A stretch of 64,000 nucleotides of DNA, taken from NCBI RefSeq assembly GCF_017696315.1, contig NZ_JAAORJ010000002.1, forward strand, positions 395,267-459,266, given 5' to 3'. Shown here piece after piece: positions 17,446 through 28,700 of this stretch. This DNA comes from Prochlorococcus marinus XMU1412 (lineage in GTDB: Bacteria > Cyanobacteriota > Cyanobacteriia > PCC-6307 > Cyanobiaceae). The translations under genes were made by a program, and so were the position numbers. A model generated the notes under the pieces. That model did no database searches and was not told where the DNA came from. It worked only from the letters and a program-made list of their open reading frames with translations. How positions within the stretch are numbered: position 1 is the stretch's first letter; each line of letters opens with the position of its first letter.

Positions 17446-20400
17446 ATGAGTTTAAATACCTTAGTTGATTATATTTCTAACTCACAAATTACTTCTGAAT
17501 TAATAAAAAGAATATCAAAAAATAATGAATTAAATATTGTTGGTTCAAGTAGATATGCAAAATCAATAATCTTAGATGGCATCGCAAAAAAAGAGAAAAA
17601 AAATATATTATTAATTTGTCCTAATGAAGAAATTGCCTACAAATGGATTGGTTATTTTGAAAGTATAAATGATAAAGCAGTTTTATATTATCCACCAACG
17701 GAACATCTACCATATGCATCAATTAATAAATCCAAAGAGATTGAATTTACTCAGCTTACTGTTTTATCTAAATTATTAAATGAAGAGAAAAAAGAACTAA
17801 ATATTGTTATATCAACAGAGAGATCACTACAACCTCATCTAATTAATAAAAACTTATTAATTGAAAACAAGTTAGAATTGCAAAAAGGGATTCAAATCGA
17901 GATTCAAGAATTAGCAAATAAACTTACTTTATTGGGTTATACGAAGGATAATGCAACTTCAACAGAAGGTTTCTGGAGTAGGAGAGGAGAAATAATAGAT
18001 ATTTATCCTGTAAATAATGAGTTTCCTATAAGATTAGAATTTTTTGATAATGTAATTGAGAAAATAAGAGAATATGATCCCCATACACAGAAAACATTAG
18101 AAAGTATCAATAATATTGAAATAATACAGGCTGGATTTGATTTGCTAATAAAAGATAAGTTAAATAATTTATCTAAGAACAGTATTTTTAATTCAGAAGA
18201 TATAAATAATAATAATAATCTTGATCGTTATTTAGGAATAATTGAAAAAGAACCCTCAAATATAATAGATTTTATAAATAGTGAAACAATTCTTGTAATT
18301 GATGAATTAGAAGATTGTAAAAAATTTGCAAATAATTGGTATCTAGATTCAGAAAGTAATTTTGATAGTTGTGCGTATGAATTAAATGAGAACCTTAAAA
18401 ATAATGACATTAATTTAGAGGCTAAACCTAATTTGCATTTAAAGTTTGATGCAATATTAAATTCACTAGAAAAGTTTAATTTAATAAAATTTTATGAATT
18501 TGAATCTAAAGTCAATAATGATAATAAGTTTTTGTTAAACGATAAAAGATTAAATTCATACTCTAAAAATATAGGAAAATTATCTAATGATATAAATAAA
18601 AATATAAAAAATAATGAAAAAGTATGGATATTATCAGCACAGCCATTGAGAACTAGGACTTTACTTTTTGAGCACGAATGTAATACAAACTTTTTAAAAA
18701 ATCCTAATGATATTGATGAAGCATTTAAGTCAATTAATAGTTCAACTCCTATGATTTTAAAAAATAAGAACAATTATGAAATCGAGGGTTTTTATCTCCC
18801 GATATGGAAAGTTGTCCTCATAACAGATAAAGAATTATTTTCACAACAATCTCTTTTTAATAATGTATTCATAAGAAGAAAAAAAAGAAGTGTCAATTCA
18901 AATATAAATGTAAATAAGATTAGTCCTGGTGATTTTATAGTTCATAAAAATCATGGAATAGGAAAATTTTTGAAAATAGAAAAAATAAATATAACTGGAG
19001 ATGCAAGAGATTATTTAGTCATTCAGTATCAGGATGGGAAGATAAGTGTTTCAGCTGATCAACTTGGTAGTGTTAACAGATATAGATCAAGCGGAAAAAT
19101 AAAGCCAAAAATAAATAAATTAGGAGGGACAGAATGGGAAAGAATAAAAGATAAAAATAAGAAACAAATCAAAAAAGTTGCTGTAGATATTTTAAAACTT
19201 TATGCAAAGAGAGAAAAATTAAAGGGGTACATTTACCCAGAAGATGGTCCTTGGCAAGATGAATTAGAGGAATCATTCCCTTATCAACCAACACCTGATC
19301 AGATTACTGCTGTAGAAGAAATAAAATCTGATATGGAAAGCGATAAGCCAATGGACAGGCTAGTTTGTGGAGATGTAGGATTTGGCAAAACAGAAGTCGC
19401 TGTTAGGGCTATTTTTAAGGCTATTACATCAGGCAAACAGGTAATATTACTAGCACCCACAACGATCCTTGCACAGCAACATTGGAGAACAATAAACAAT
19501 AGATTTTCACCTTACCCAATAAAAGTATCATTACTCAATAGATTCAAAACCGTTAGTGAAAGAAAAGAAATCTATGCAGGTTTGAAAAATAATAAAATTG
19601 ACTTAGTTGTAGCAACACACCAAATATTAGGAAAAGAGATAGAAACCAAAAACCTAGGATTACTTGTTATTGATGAAGAACAAAGATTTGGAGTAAAGCA
19701 AAAGGAGAAAATTAAAAAAATCAAAACCAACATAGACGTTTTAACTCTCTCGGCAACTCCAATTCCAAGAACACTTTATATGAGCTTATCTGGCCTAAGA
19801 CAAATGAGTTTACTAAATACTCCTCCTCCATCAAGAAGATCAATAAAAACATATTTATCTGAAATAGATATGGATGTTATAAGAACTGCAATTAATCAAG
19901 AACTTGATAGGGGAGGTCAAATTTTTTATGTTCTTCCAAGAATTTCTGATATTGATCAAGCTGTAAACAAATTAAAAAATATGTTTCCCAGCTTAAAATT
20001 TATTGTTGCACATGGACAAATGAACGAAACAGATCTTGAGAATGCAATGATTGCTTTTAATAATGGAGAAGTAGATTTAATGATATGCACAACGATAATT
20101 GAAAGTGGATTAGACATCCCTAAAGTTAATACAATCATTATTGAAGATTCTCACAAATTTGGCCTTTCACAACTTTATCAACTTAGAGGAAGAGTTGGTA
20201 GAAGCGGTGTACAAGCACATGCTTGGCTATTTTATCCAAATATAAATAAAATCAATGACGCAGCAAAACAAAGATTGAAAGCGATAAAAGACTTTTCAGA
20301 ACTAGGAAGTGGATACCAACTTGCAATGAAAGATATGGAAATAAGAGGTGTTGGCAGCTTACTAGGAGAAGAACAAAGTGGAAAGGTTAATGCTATTGGA

Positions 20401-20958
20401 TATGATTTATATATAGAAATGCTCCATGAGGCTATTTCAGAAATAAGTGGGCAAGAAATACCCGAGGTTAACGACACTCAAATTGATCTGCCTATAAATG
20501 CATTCATACCTGCAACATGGATATTAAACAGAGAAGAGAAGCTTGAGGCTTACAAATCTGCTACTGAATGTTCAAATAATGATGAATTAACTGAATTAGC
20601 TACGGACTGGGTGAATAGATATGGAAATTTGCCCAAACCTGTTGAGTCCTTAATTATGATAATGAGACTAAAATTACTAGCTAAAAAATGTGGTTTTAAT
20701 AAGATAAAGCTAAAAAAGCCAAACATCGTGATAGAGACAAAATTAAAAAATTCTACTTTTAAAATTCTTAAAAATTCATTGGCAAGTAGTGTTCAAAATA
20801 AATTTATTTTTAATGAAGGCGAACAATTATCCATCATTACTATAAGGGGTTTAGGTGCAACTGAAATTCAAAATCAAATTGATCAACTAATGTTATGGTT
20901 CCTGTCTTTTGAAAAAGAAATAAAGAATTTCGATAAAGAACTTTTGAAAAGAGAATAA
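17446..20958 (+). CDS. mfd: Transcription-repair coupling factor
   Basis: The 1170-residue Mfd: removes RNA polymerase stalled at DNA lesions and recruits UvrA. Domains in order are a UvrB-like N-terminal part, an RNA-polymerase-interacting CarD-like domain (from about residue 491, SPGDFIVHKNHGIGKF), the translocase with Walker A GDVGFGKTE at about 640 and DEEQ box at about 742, SATPIPRTL, and a C-terminal TRCF domain. Length is normal. It stands alone, with a plausible promoter in the 71-bp divergent gap with terC. Transcription-coupled repair matters in sunlit surface water. Confidence 0.97.
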   Translation: MSLNTLVDYISNSQITSELIKRISKNNELNIVGSSRYAKSIILDGIAKKEKKNILLICPNEEIAYKWIGYFESINDKAVLYYPPTEHLPYASINKSKEIEFTQLTVLSKLLNEEKKELNIVISTERSLQPHLINKNLLIENKLELQKGIQIEIQELANKLTLLGYTKDNATSTEGFWSRRGEIIDIYPVNNEFPIRLEFFDNVIEKIREYDPHTQKTLESINNIEIIQAGFDLLIKDKLNNLSKNSIFNSEDINNNNNLDRYLGIIEKEPSNIIDFINSETILVIDELEDCKKFANNWYLDSESNFDSCAYELNENLKNNDINLEAKPNLHLKFDAILNSLEKFNLIKFYEFESKVNNDNKFLLNDKRLNSYSKNIGKLSNDINKNIKNNEKVWILSAQPLRTRTLLFEHECNTNFLKNPNDIDEAFKSINSSTPMILKNKNNYEIEGFYLPIWKVVLITDKELFSQQSLFNNVFIRRKKRSVNSNINVNKISPGDFIVHKNHGIGKFLKIEKINITGDARDYLVIQYQDGKISVSADQLGSVNRYRSSGKIKPKINKLGGTEWERIKDKNKKQIKKVAVDILKLYAKREKLKGYIYPEDGPWQDELEESFPYQPTPDQITAVEEIKSDMESDKPMDRLVCGDVGFGKTEVAVRAIFKAITSGKQVILLAPTTILAQQHWRTINNRFSPYPIKVSLLNRFKTVSERKEIYAGLKNNKIDLVVATHQILGKEIETKNLGLLVIDEEQRFGVKQKEKIKKIKTNIDVLTLSATPIPRTLYMSLSGLRQMSLLNTPPPSRRSIKTYLSEIDMDVIRTAINQELDRGGQIFYVLPRISDIDQAVNKLKNMFPSLKFIVAHGQMNETDLENAMIAFNNGEVDLMICTTIIESGLDIPKVNTIIIEDSHKFGLSQLYQLRGRVGRSGVQAHAWLFYPNINKINDAAKQRLKAIKDFSELGSGYQLAMKDMEIRGVGSLLGEEQSGKVNAIGYDLYIEMLHEAISEISGQEIPEVNDTQIDLPINAFIPATWILNREEKLEAYKSATECSNNDELTELATDWVNRYGNLPKPVESLIMIMRLKLLAKKCGFNKIKLKKPNIVIETKLKNSTFKILKNSLASSVQNKFIFNEGEQLSIITIRGLGATEIQNQIDQLMLWFLSFEKEIKNFDKELLKRE

Positions 20959-21030
20959 ATTATTAAATAATTCTTTAAAATCCGCGAATTTGTTTGATTT
21001 CGGTTAGCTTTATAAAAATTTATTTATTTT

Positions 21031-21192
21031 ATGGGTGAATATATAGACGTCGGAATCCAAACACCGATTTTACCCTTAACTATCATACTTTCATCAATTG
21101 TACTTGGTATATTTGCATTATTTGGAGAAGAAACAGAAAATGATGATGATGATTCTGATTCAGGAAGCGGTGGTCTAATGCAGCCTATTTAA
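21031..21192 (+). CDS. Small membrane protein, 53 aa
   Basis: A 53-codon frame: a short polar N-terminus (GEYIDVGIQTP), one hydrophobic helix (about 13-31, ILPLTIILSSIVLGIFAL), then an acidic Asp/Ser/Gly tail. Its composition and layout make it a credible gene although very short. Family not recognised. It is convergent with the gene at 21195. Confidence 0.6.
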   Translation: MGEYIDVGIQTPILPLTIILSSIVLGIFALFGEETENDDDDSDSGSGGLMQPI

Positions 21193-21194
21193 AA

Positions 21195-21563
21195 TTATTT
21201 ATAAATAATTTGTTTTGACTTTCTCTTTGAAACTTTAAACAACCTATAAAAAGAACCCATCATTAAAATAAGAGCAATAAAAGAAGAGGCAAAAATAAAA
21301 ATCAACAAAAATATTTCATAGAGGTATGAAAAGAGATCAATTAATAAATAAAAAGATTTATTAAGTGTAGATGGTAAATTTTGTAAGAGCAAATTTTTAT
21401 TAGGAATTAAATAATTTATATAAACTAATAAAACACTCAAAATAAACAAAAAGAAAGATTCTATAAATAGCTTTCTTTTAGATTTTCTTCTTAAATTTAA
21501 TTTTTTTTTAAAAATATATTTATCAGATTTAATATTCAAATTGGGTATGTTTAAATCTGCCAT
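21195..21563 (-). CDS. Two-helix membrane protein, unknown
   Basis: A 122-residue basic protein with membrane helices at about 32-49 and 86-108. The N-terminus is soluble and ends in a basic KLNLRRKSKRK patch, and the C-terminus is basic too. No family recognised. It is the last gene of the minus-strand cluster that runs from dapB, with an 88-bp gap behind DUF4335. Confidence 0.5.
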   Translation of the reverse strand: MADLNIPNLNIKSDKYIFKKKLNLRRKSKRKLFIESFFLFILSVLLVYINYLIPNKNLLLQNLPSTLNKSFYLLIDLFSYLYEIFLLIFIFASSFIALILMMGSFYRLFKVSKRKSKQIIYK

Positions 21564-21651
21564 AAATCAAAGCTCAAAGAATAAATTTGAATAACTCTGA
21601 AAAGAAATTAACCTATAGTATCGTGCTTTTATTTAAGATGCTAATTGCTCT

Positions 21652-22239
21652 TTATTCAAGATTTATTTGTTCTTTTTTTTCTATATTTTCAAAAGGATTA
21701 TGAAAATAAATAAAAGAATAAGAGAATAGAATTAAAGAGCAAATTGCAATAAATGGTGGAATAAAGAAATTGACAAATTTAACTTTTTTATTTAAACCAT
21801 ATTTTATTTTTTTAGGAAAGTTATTAGATAGATCAGGTTTTTTTATTCTTACTTTTGGAGATTCATTTAACTGATCAAAACAATTTATGGTATCTGCAAG
21901 CAATGAATTACCAATCTTTAAAATTAAAGGCTTTACTTTTGGTTTAGAGCTCTTGAGAACAATATTATGTATGTGAAGATTGTCAGCTTTGATATTAATT
22001 AATTTAGACTCAAATAATGGTATTTCGTTTTTTATTAAAAGATTTGAATAAATATAAAAAGCATTCATAATTGGCCCCAAATGCTCAATTTTACCTTCAA
22101 TAAGTGGTTTATTAATTATGATCAATTTCCATTGAGAAATTATAGATATTTGATCTTTATTTTCATTATTGGAATAATCTGGCAATCCGATTATTTCAAG
22201 GGTTACTGAAGATTGATGAAATGACAATTTATTTTGCAT
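21652..22239 (-). CDS. DUF4335-like cyanobacterial protein
   Basis: A 195-residue protein with an N-terminal beta-rich domain (SSVTLEIIGLPDYS, ISIISQWKLIII, and a helix around GPIMNAFYIYSNLL), a linker, and a single C-terminal membrane helix (about 158-173). The domain order and its position directly after DUF3038 match the cyanobacteria-restricted DUF3038/DUF4335 pair. Function unknown. A profile search would settle the family. Confidence 0.65.
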   Translation of the reverse strand: MQNKLSFHQSSVTLEIIGLPDYSNNENKDQISIISQWKLIIINKPLIEGKIEHLGPIMNAFYIYSNLLIKNEIPLFESKLINIKADNLHIHNIVLKSSKPKVKPLILKIGNSLLADTINCFDQLNESPKVRIKKPDLSNNFPKKIKYGLNKKVKFVNFFIPPFIAICSLILFSYSFIYFHNPFENIEKKEQINLE

Positions 22240-22243
22240 AATA

Positions 22244-22681
22244 TTAAAAATCGTATAAATAATTCTCCAACTTTTGATGACCTTGATTTGAAATGCAAAA
22301 TGATAAAGTAAGCAATGATTTTATTATAATTTCATCATTCTCAGCTTGATTTAAAAGCTTTTTCACTCTCATACTATCCATATTAAATCTCTCTTTAACT
22401 AACTCAATAAATCTCTTATTAAAATCATTCCAAATAATTGAATTCTCTTCAAGATCTTCTTTAGATTTCAATATCTCTCTGATGTAAGGATATAAATATT
22501 TAGCCATTTCTACTGTAATTTTAATTAAGGCATCAAATTCGTTAAGTTTAATATTGTTGCCAACATAAGATTTTCTCAATGGATTATTGTTTCTTAATTT
22601 CCAAATAGTAACTTTATTTGGTAGAACATTATTTAAATTAAGTTTATTTGATAAGGCGTAAAAGGACTGTATGCCATTCAA
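22244..22681 (-). CDS. DUF3038-like cyanobacterial protein, start uncertain
   Basis: A helical protein recognised as DUF3038 from VTIWKLRNNNPLRKSYV and its location before DUF4335. With the only ordinary start codon, a TTG at 22681, it is 145 residues. The same frame stays open upstream for another ~30 codons and encodes KLDLLLLILETIDL, which continues the helix expected at the start of this family. That stretch has no ATG, GTG or TTG. The first plausible start there is an ATT at 22768. Function unknown. Confidence 0.7.
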   Translation of the reverse strand: MNGIQSFYALSNKLNLNNVLPNKVTIWKLRNNNPLRKSYVGNNIKLNEFDALIKITVEMAKYLYPYIREILKSKEDLEENSIIWNDFNKRFIELVKERFNMDSMRVKKLLNQAENDEIIIKSLLTLSFCISNQGHQKLENYLYDF

Positions 22682-22807
22682 GTCAATAGTTTCTAGTATT
22701 AATAATAATAAATCAAGCTTCTCTATAGATTTTCTTGATACTTGATTTCCTCTAGTTAAAACTGTAATTGTTCTTTATTAGAATATGCACTAATTATAAC
22801 AGAATTA

Positions 22808-23005
22808 TTAATCCATTTTTTGAAATAAAAATGAATATAACTTATCCAGTTCTTCAATAGTTAGCATTCCATAACTCCATAATAATATTGGTAATGGAGT
22901 TTTATTTTTTATAGATAATTTTATACCAAGTTCAATAGAAGACTCATCTAAACCTACTACATTAAATAAATAAATTATCATTTCTCTAGTTACATAATTA
23001 TTCAT
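22808..23005 (-). CDS. DUF2949 family protein
   Basis: A 65-residue protein matching the cyanobacterial DUF2949 pattern: N-terminal helix, then TPLPILLWSYGMLTIEELDKLYSFL, which mirrors the PLPIxLWxYGLxxLxQLDxLxxWL signature. Single-domain, soluble, function unknown. It starts 5 bp after the hydroxylase gene's stop on the same strand. Confidence 0.75.
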   Translation of the reverse strand: MNNYVTREMIIYLFNVVGLDESSIELGIKLSIKNKTPLPILLWSYGMLTIEELDKLYSFLFQKMD

Positions 23006-23010
23006 GAGTT

Positions 23011-24165
23011 CTAATTAATACTTGAGTAAATTAGAGATTTAGTCATTTGATTGAGGACTAATTTTCTTATAAAAAGAAAATTATTTAAAAGTAAAAATGA
23101 AAACTTCCTTATTGGAAATAAAAAAAGATTTCTATTAGCAAAAATTAATATCAATGAGTCAGTTATAAAAAAAGTGAAGATAATATCTAAAATCCTGCTT
23201 GAAAAATACTTGAATTTAAATAATATCAATTGCATTTTAGTAATATCAGTATTTTTATTAAAAAGATCATAAATAGTATTAACATCTCTCCAACAAGTAT
23301 TTAGGCCTTGACCACCAACAGGATGAAATGTATGAAATGCATCTCCTACAAAAACTAATCTTTTAAAATTTAACACTGGTAAATTTAAGGATAATGAAAC
23401 AGGAAAAATATTGAATTCGCCAATTATTTGGTCCAACTTAAATTCATCTGGCAAGATTGTTGATAAATTATCCATTAAAAAATTCTTGTCAGAATTTAAC
23501 CTTTCAATTGCCTTTAATGTACTGGAAGTCCAAATAACTTGATATAAGTTTTTTTCTAAAGGTAATAATGCAAGTGGGCCTTCTTTTCTAAAAATTTCAT
23601 AAGCACGCTTTTCATAATGACCTCTAAGAGAAACCTTAAAAGTTAAACAAGACTGACTATAAGATTTTTTTATATCAACAAAATTTAAGAATTTTTTATC
23701 AAGTGAGTTTGCTCCTGTTGAAAAGAATTGATAATCAAATAATATTTTTTTACGTAACAATCTCTTTGGTGTCATAAAAAAAATATTTTCATAATTATCA
23801 ATCTCTTGAAAAAATACTTTCATTAAATCCGAATGTTTTACTACCCAGCCAATATTTTCAGCAGATCTTATATCATCATCTAAGTCAGAAGTTGATAAAT
23901 TGGTAAAAGCAGAAGTTACGCTATCTGAAATTGAAAGGGTATCAAAGCCAAATAAAAATGGTTCTAATTTTTCCCAAAGTCTGAATTTAGATAAGATTTT
24001 TCTTGTTGAGTGAGTAATTGCATAAGTTTTATCTTTATCAATTAATCTATCTTTTGTTAACAAATCAGTTAAAAAAATATTGCAATCAAATTTTGAAAGT
24101 GCAATTGAAAGTAATAATCCTGTGGGACCTGAACCAACAATTTTAAAATTGAATTTATTTTTCAT
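23011..24165 (-). CDS. UbiH/Coq6-type FAD-dependent hydroxylase
   Basis: A 384-residue flavin monooxygenase of the UbiH/UbiF/Coq6 family. The FAD dinucleotide site is VGSGPTGLLLS near the N-terminus. A second FAD motif GDAFHTFHPVGGQGLN is in the C-terminal half. These enzymes hydroxylate aromatic quinone precursors. In cyanobacteria a plastoquinone- or carotenoid-related role is possible, but the substrate is not known. The Ala of the usual GDAAH block is Phe here. It sits in the dapB minus-strand run. Confidence 0.8.
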   Translation of the reverse strand: MKNKFNFKIVGSGPTGLLLSIALSKFDCNIFLTDLLTKDRLIDKDKTYAITHSTRKILSKFRLWEKLEPFLFGFDTLSISDSVTSAFTNLSTSDLDDDIRSAENIGWVVKHSDLMKVFFQEIDNYENIFFMTPKRLLRKKILFDYQFFSTGANSLDKKFLNFVDIKKSYSQSCLTFKVSLRGHYEKRAYEIFRKEGPLALLPLEKNLYQVIWTSSTLKAIERLNSDKNFLMDNLSTILPDEFKLDQIIGEFNIFPVSLSLNLPVLNFKRLVFVGDAFHTFHPVGGQGLNTCWRDVNTIYDLFNKNTDITKMQLILFKFKYFSSRILDIIFTFFITDSLILIFANRNLFLFPIRKFSFLLLNNFLFIRKLVLNQMTKSLIYSSIN

Positions 24166-24182
24166 CAGATTATAATCATCAA

Positions 24183-24824
24183 CTATCTATTCAGATAAAT
24201 ATAGCAAATTTCTTCAAATGCTGGTCTTAATAAATAGGGGTACTCACCAACCCATAAGTTAATTTCAGGAAGCCAAGCATCGGTTAAATAAAAATCTCTT
24301 TCAAAATTTCGGTTATTAGATGTTACTAAACATCTAATACTCGAACCGACCCTAATTTGACTGTGCTTATTTTCCATAGGAAAACTTAATTTTTCCAAAT
24401 AACCATCTTCATCTTCTAATTCAAGAACTAACCAAGTCCTTTTGTTTTCAATAACTTCTAATCGACCTTGCCTATTAGATTGTTCTCTTGAACTTTCAAT
24501 CTTTTCTGTTTTATAGATATCTGATATGTAGCCATCAAATATAGAAAAAAATTTATATTTTCTTAATTGCAAATTTTTTCTACTTGATTCAAGAATTGGG
24601 CCCCAGATGATATACAAAAAGAAACCTACACATAGGAATAACCAGAAATTATTAGTTTGATCCCCAGTCGAACTAATAATTAATGAGATAAATCCGCCAA
24701 TTGAAGAAACTATTACTCTTTGAAGTATTTTTCTCGGATTCCCCAACGCGTACTTAAATTGACTTCCTGTACCAACCGCAGGTATAAGTTTTGAAACTTG
24801 ACTTGAATTAATTGGAATTAACAT
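24183..24824 (-). CDS. Conserved-looking two-helix membrane protein
   Basis: A 213-residue protein with two adjacent membrane helices at about 37-52 and 61-77, then a ~130-residue soluble beta-rich domain (RTWLVLELEDEDGYLEKL; IRVGSSIRCLV) with no family I recognise. The two-helix hairpin followed by a cytosolic domain suggests a membrane-anchored regulator or assembly protein. It starts 1 bp after the dapB stop, so it is translated in step with dapB. Confidence 0.6.
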   Translation of the reverse strand: MLIPINSSQVSKLIPAVGTGSQFKYALGNPRKILQRVIVSSIGGFISLIISSTGDQTNNFWLFLCVGFFLYIIWGPILESSRKNLQLRKYKFFSIFDGYISDIYKTEKIESSREQSNRQGRLEVIENKRTWLVLELEDEDGYLEKLSFPMENKHSQIRVGSSIRCLVTSNNRNFERDFYLTDAWLPEINLWVGEYPYLLRPAFEEICYIYLNR

Positions 24825-24825
24825 T

Positions 24826-25674
24826 TTAAAAAATCAATTTTTCAAGTCCATAAACTAAAGTTTCATAATTACCAATTTTTTTAATAGCCTGTAAAACTCC
24901 TGGCATGTATGCCTTTCTATCGATAGTGTCATGCTTAATTGTGTAAGTTTCACCTGGAGAACCCATAATTACCAACTGATGAGCGAGTAATCCTGGTAAT
25001 CGTACAGAATGAATATTAATTCCTGAATCTCTGAGCCCGCCTCGTACACCTTTCAATGATTCTGACTCTTTTACTAAATTCTGATTAAATTGCTTTGGAT
25101 ATTCTTCAATCATTTCTGCAGTTTTTATACACGTCCCACTAGGTGAATCAGCTTTTTGATTATGATGCATCTCTATTAATTCAATATTGTCATAAAACCT
25201 TGCAGCTACCGATGCCGCCTGCTGAAGAAGAACCATACCTACTGAAAAATTAGGAATTATTGCACAACCAACAGATGCTTTCTGAGCAAAAACAGACAAA
25301 TCTTGTATTTGCGAAGGGCTTAGACCTGTAGTTCCTACTACTGGGGATACACCATATGCAATAGCTGATCTGGTATTTTCATAAACAGAATTAGGATGAG
25401 TAAAATCAACCAGCACAGGTTTGATTTTTTCATTTCTATAATTTTGACTAACAGAACATAAAGTTCCTTCAAAATCATTTGAAACATAAACATCACAATT
25501 TTTCACCTTCAATAATTCAGAAATATTTGAGCCATTGTTCTTTTCGTTTATATCGATTGCTGCAACAAGTTCACAATCTGTAGAATTTAATACAGTATTA
25601 ACAACTTCGCTACCCATTCTGCCTAAAGCTCCGGAAACTAGTACTGGTATGGTTTTTTTTGAATTTTCAATCAT
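24826..25674 (-). CDS. dapB: 4-hydroxy-tetrahydrodipicolinate reductase
   Basis: DapB reduces 4-hydroxy-tetrahydrodipicolinate in the diaminopimelate/lysine route, using NAD(P)H. The N-terminal Rossmann motif [10 protein letters not shown] is followed by VDFTHPNSV and the catalytic signature [14 protein letters not shown], with its His-His and Lys. Length 282 is normal. Divergent from chlH across ~100 bp that must hold both promoters. Confidence 0.95.
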   Translation of the reverse strand: MIENSKKTIPVLVSGALGRMGSEVVNTVLNSTDCELVAAIDINEKNNGSNISELLKVKNCDVYVSNDFEGTLCSVSQNYRNEKIKPVLVDFTHPNSVYENTRSAIAYGVSPVVGTTGLSPSQIQDLSVFAQKASVGCAIIPNFSVGMVLLQQAASVAARFYDNIELIEMHHNQKADSPSGTCIKTAEMIEEYPKQFNQNLVKESESLKGVRGGLRDSGINIHSVRLPGLLAHQLVIMGSPGETYTIKHDTIDRKAYMPGVLQAIKKIGNYETLVYGLEKLIF

Positions 25675-25776
25675 TTTTTTAAAAATTTTTTTTTTAAAGG
25701 TTGTTACACGCTATTTATATTGCACACAATAACGTCTTTTCATTCGTAGGCTGGTAGAAATACTTAAAGAAAATCA

Positions 25777-28700
25777 ATGTTTACGCAGGTCCGCTCAGCA
25801 AACCGCAGAGTATCTCCTGTTGAGGATAACAAACACAAAGTTGTAATAAAAGCAGTTTATGTTGTCCTTGAGCCACAATACCAAAATTCCTTAACGGAAG
25901 CTGCAAAGTCAATAAATAAGATGAATGGACCAATAGGTATAGATCTTAGCGGCTATCTTATCGAAGAGCTTAGGAATGATAGTAATTTTGAAGATTTTAA
26001 AGAAGATATAGCTAATGCAGATATATTCATTGCTTCTCTAATTTTCATTGAAGACCTTGCTCAAAAAGTGGTTGATGCAGTATCTCCATTTAAAGACAAA
26101 CTTAAAGCATCAATTGTTTTCCCCTCCATGCCAGAGGTAATGAGATTAAATAAGTTGGGTTCATTTAGTATGGCCCAACTTGGTCAATCTAAAAGTATTA
26201 TTGGAGATTTAATAAAAAAGAAAAAAGAATCTGATGGAGCAAGTTTCCAAGATTCAATGTTGAAGTTATTAAATACACTACCTTCAATACTTAAATATCT
26301 ACCAGTAGAAAAAGCACAAGATGCTAGAACATTTATTCTGAGTTTTCAGTACTGGTTAGGTGGTACAACTGAAAACTTAAAAAACTTCTTGTTAATGATT
26401 TCTGAAAAGTATGCTGTTTCAGAAACCATAAAAGATCAAATAGAAGAATTCAAAATTCAAGACCCTGAAACATTCCCAGATTTGGGAATTTGGCATCCTC
26501 TTGCTCCTTGCATGTTTGAAAGTCTTAAAGAATATCAAAATTGGGAAAATAACAGGAAAGATATAAACCCTAAAGATGACAAAACTCCAACAATAGGCTT
26601 AGTGCTTCAAAGGAGTCATATTGTTACGGGAGATGATGCTCATTACGTTGCTGTTATTCAAGAATTGGAATACAGAGGTGCGAGAGTACTACCTATCTTC
26701 TGTGGAGGTTTAGATTTTTCAAAACCAGTTAATGAATTTTATTATGATTCCATAAACAAGGATCAACCTATAGTAGATGGAGTTGTATCTCTAACAGGAT
26801 TTGCACTAGTTGGTGGGCCAGCAAGACAAGATCATCCTAAAGCTATTGAAGCCCTAAAAAGGTTAAACAGACCCTATATGGTTGCACTTCCATTAGTCTT
26901 CCAAACCACACAAGAATGGGAAGATAGTGATCTAGGTTTACACCCTGTTCAGGTAGCACTTCAAATTGCAATTCCAGAACTTGATGGTGCTATTGAACCT
27001 ATTATTCTCTCAGGTCGTGATGATGCTACAGGTAAGGCACATACGCTCCAAGATCGAGTTGATGTAATAGCTGAAAGAGCGATAAAATGGTCAACTTTAA
27101 GAGTTAAACAAAGAAAGGATAAAAAATTAGCCATCACAGTATTTAGTTTTCCACCTGACAAAGGAAATGTTGGTACGGCAGCATACCTAAATGTTTTTGG
27201 TTCAATATATAGAGTACTGCTTGAAATGAAATCGAAAGGATATCAAATAGATGAACTTCCAAGTAATTCTAAAGAATTAATGGAAAAAGTAATTAACAAT
27301 CCTGAAGCGATGGATGGCTCTCCAGAGTTAAATATTGCTCATAAGATGTCAGTAAAAGAATACGAAGAGTTCACACCATATTCACAAAGACTTGAAGAGA
27401 ATTGGGGCAAACCTCCTGGGAATCTTAATAGTGACGGACAAAACCTTCTTATCTATGGAAAACATTTTGGAAATGTTTTTATAGGAGTTCAACCTACATT
27501 CGGTTATGAAGGTGATCCTATGAGATTGCTCTATTCAAGAAGTGCTAGTCCTCATCATGGTTTTGCTGCTTATTACACCTATGTAGAAAAAATTTGGGGT
27601 GCTGATGCTGTTCTTCATTTTGGAACTCATGGCTCACTTGAATTTATGCCTGGTAAGCAGATGGGCATGAGTGATACCTGCTATCCTGATTCTCTAATTG
27701 GATCATTGCCCAATTTGTATTACTATGCTGCTAATAATCCATCTGAAGCAACAATTGCAAAGAGAAGAGGATATGCTTCAACTATTAGTTATCTGACTCC
27801 TCCAGCGGAAAATGCTGGGCTCTATAAAGGACTTAAAGAACTAAGTGAACTTGTTGGTTCTTATCAACAATTAAGAGAAAATAGCAGGGGTATTCAAATT
27901 GTTAATGCAATAGTTGAGACCTCTAAACAATGTAACCTTGACAAAGATGTTGAGCTTCCTTCAACAGATGTAGAAGAACTCTCAATAGATGAAAGAGATT
28001 TATTTGTAGGTAATGTCTATAAACAGTTGATGGAAATTGAAAGTAGGTTGTTACCTTGCGGTCTTCATACTATTGGAGAAGCTCCAACAGCAGAAGAAGC
28101 TGTTGCAACACTCGTAAATATTGCATCTTTAGAGAGAGAACAAGAAGGATTAAGATCACTTCCTGGATTACTCGCAGAATCCATCGGCCTAACTATTGAA
28201 CAAATTTATGATGGTAATAACAAAGGTGAACTTAAATTTGTAGAGTTAAATGAAAAAATCATTAAGACAGCAAGAGAGTCGATTTTTGCGATGGTCAACT
28301 CTTTAAAAATTGTTGATGGCAGAGTATATTTAGAAAAATCACTTCTTTCCAAACTTTTCGATTTACTTAAAGTTTTTGGTCTAAATCTACCTACCCCTTG
28401 GTTAAGAGTTTCCAGATTAAATGGATTTAACGAAATTAATCAGAAGGAATTAAATAAATTATTTGATTACTTACTTTTCTGTCTGGAGCAGGTCTGCGCA
28501 GACAAAGAAATGGATAGCCTCATTAAAGCACTAGATGGAAATTATGTTTTACCTGGACCAGGTGGAGATCCCATAAGAAATCCAGGTGTTTTGCCCAGTG
28601 GTAAAAATATTCATGCACTTGATCCTCAATCAATCCCAACTACAGCAGCAGTAGCTGCAGCGAAGTCTGTTGTTGACAAATTAATTGAAAGACAAAAGGA

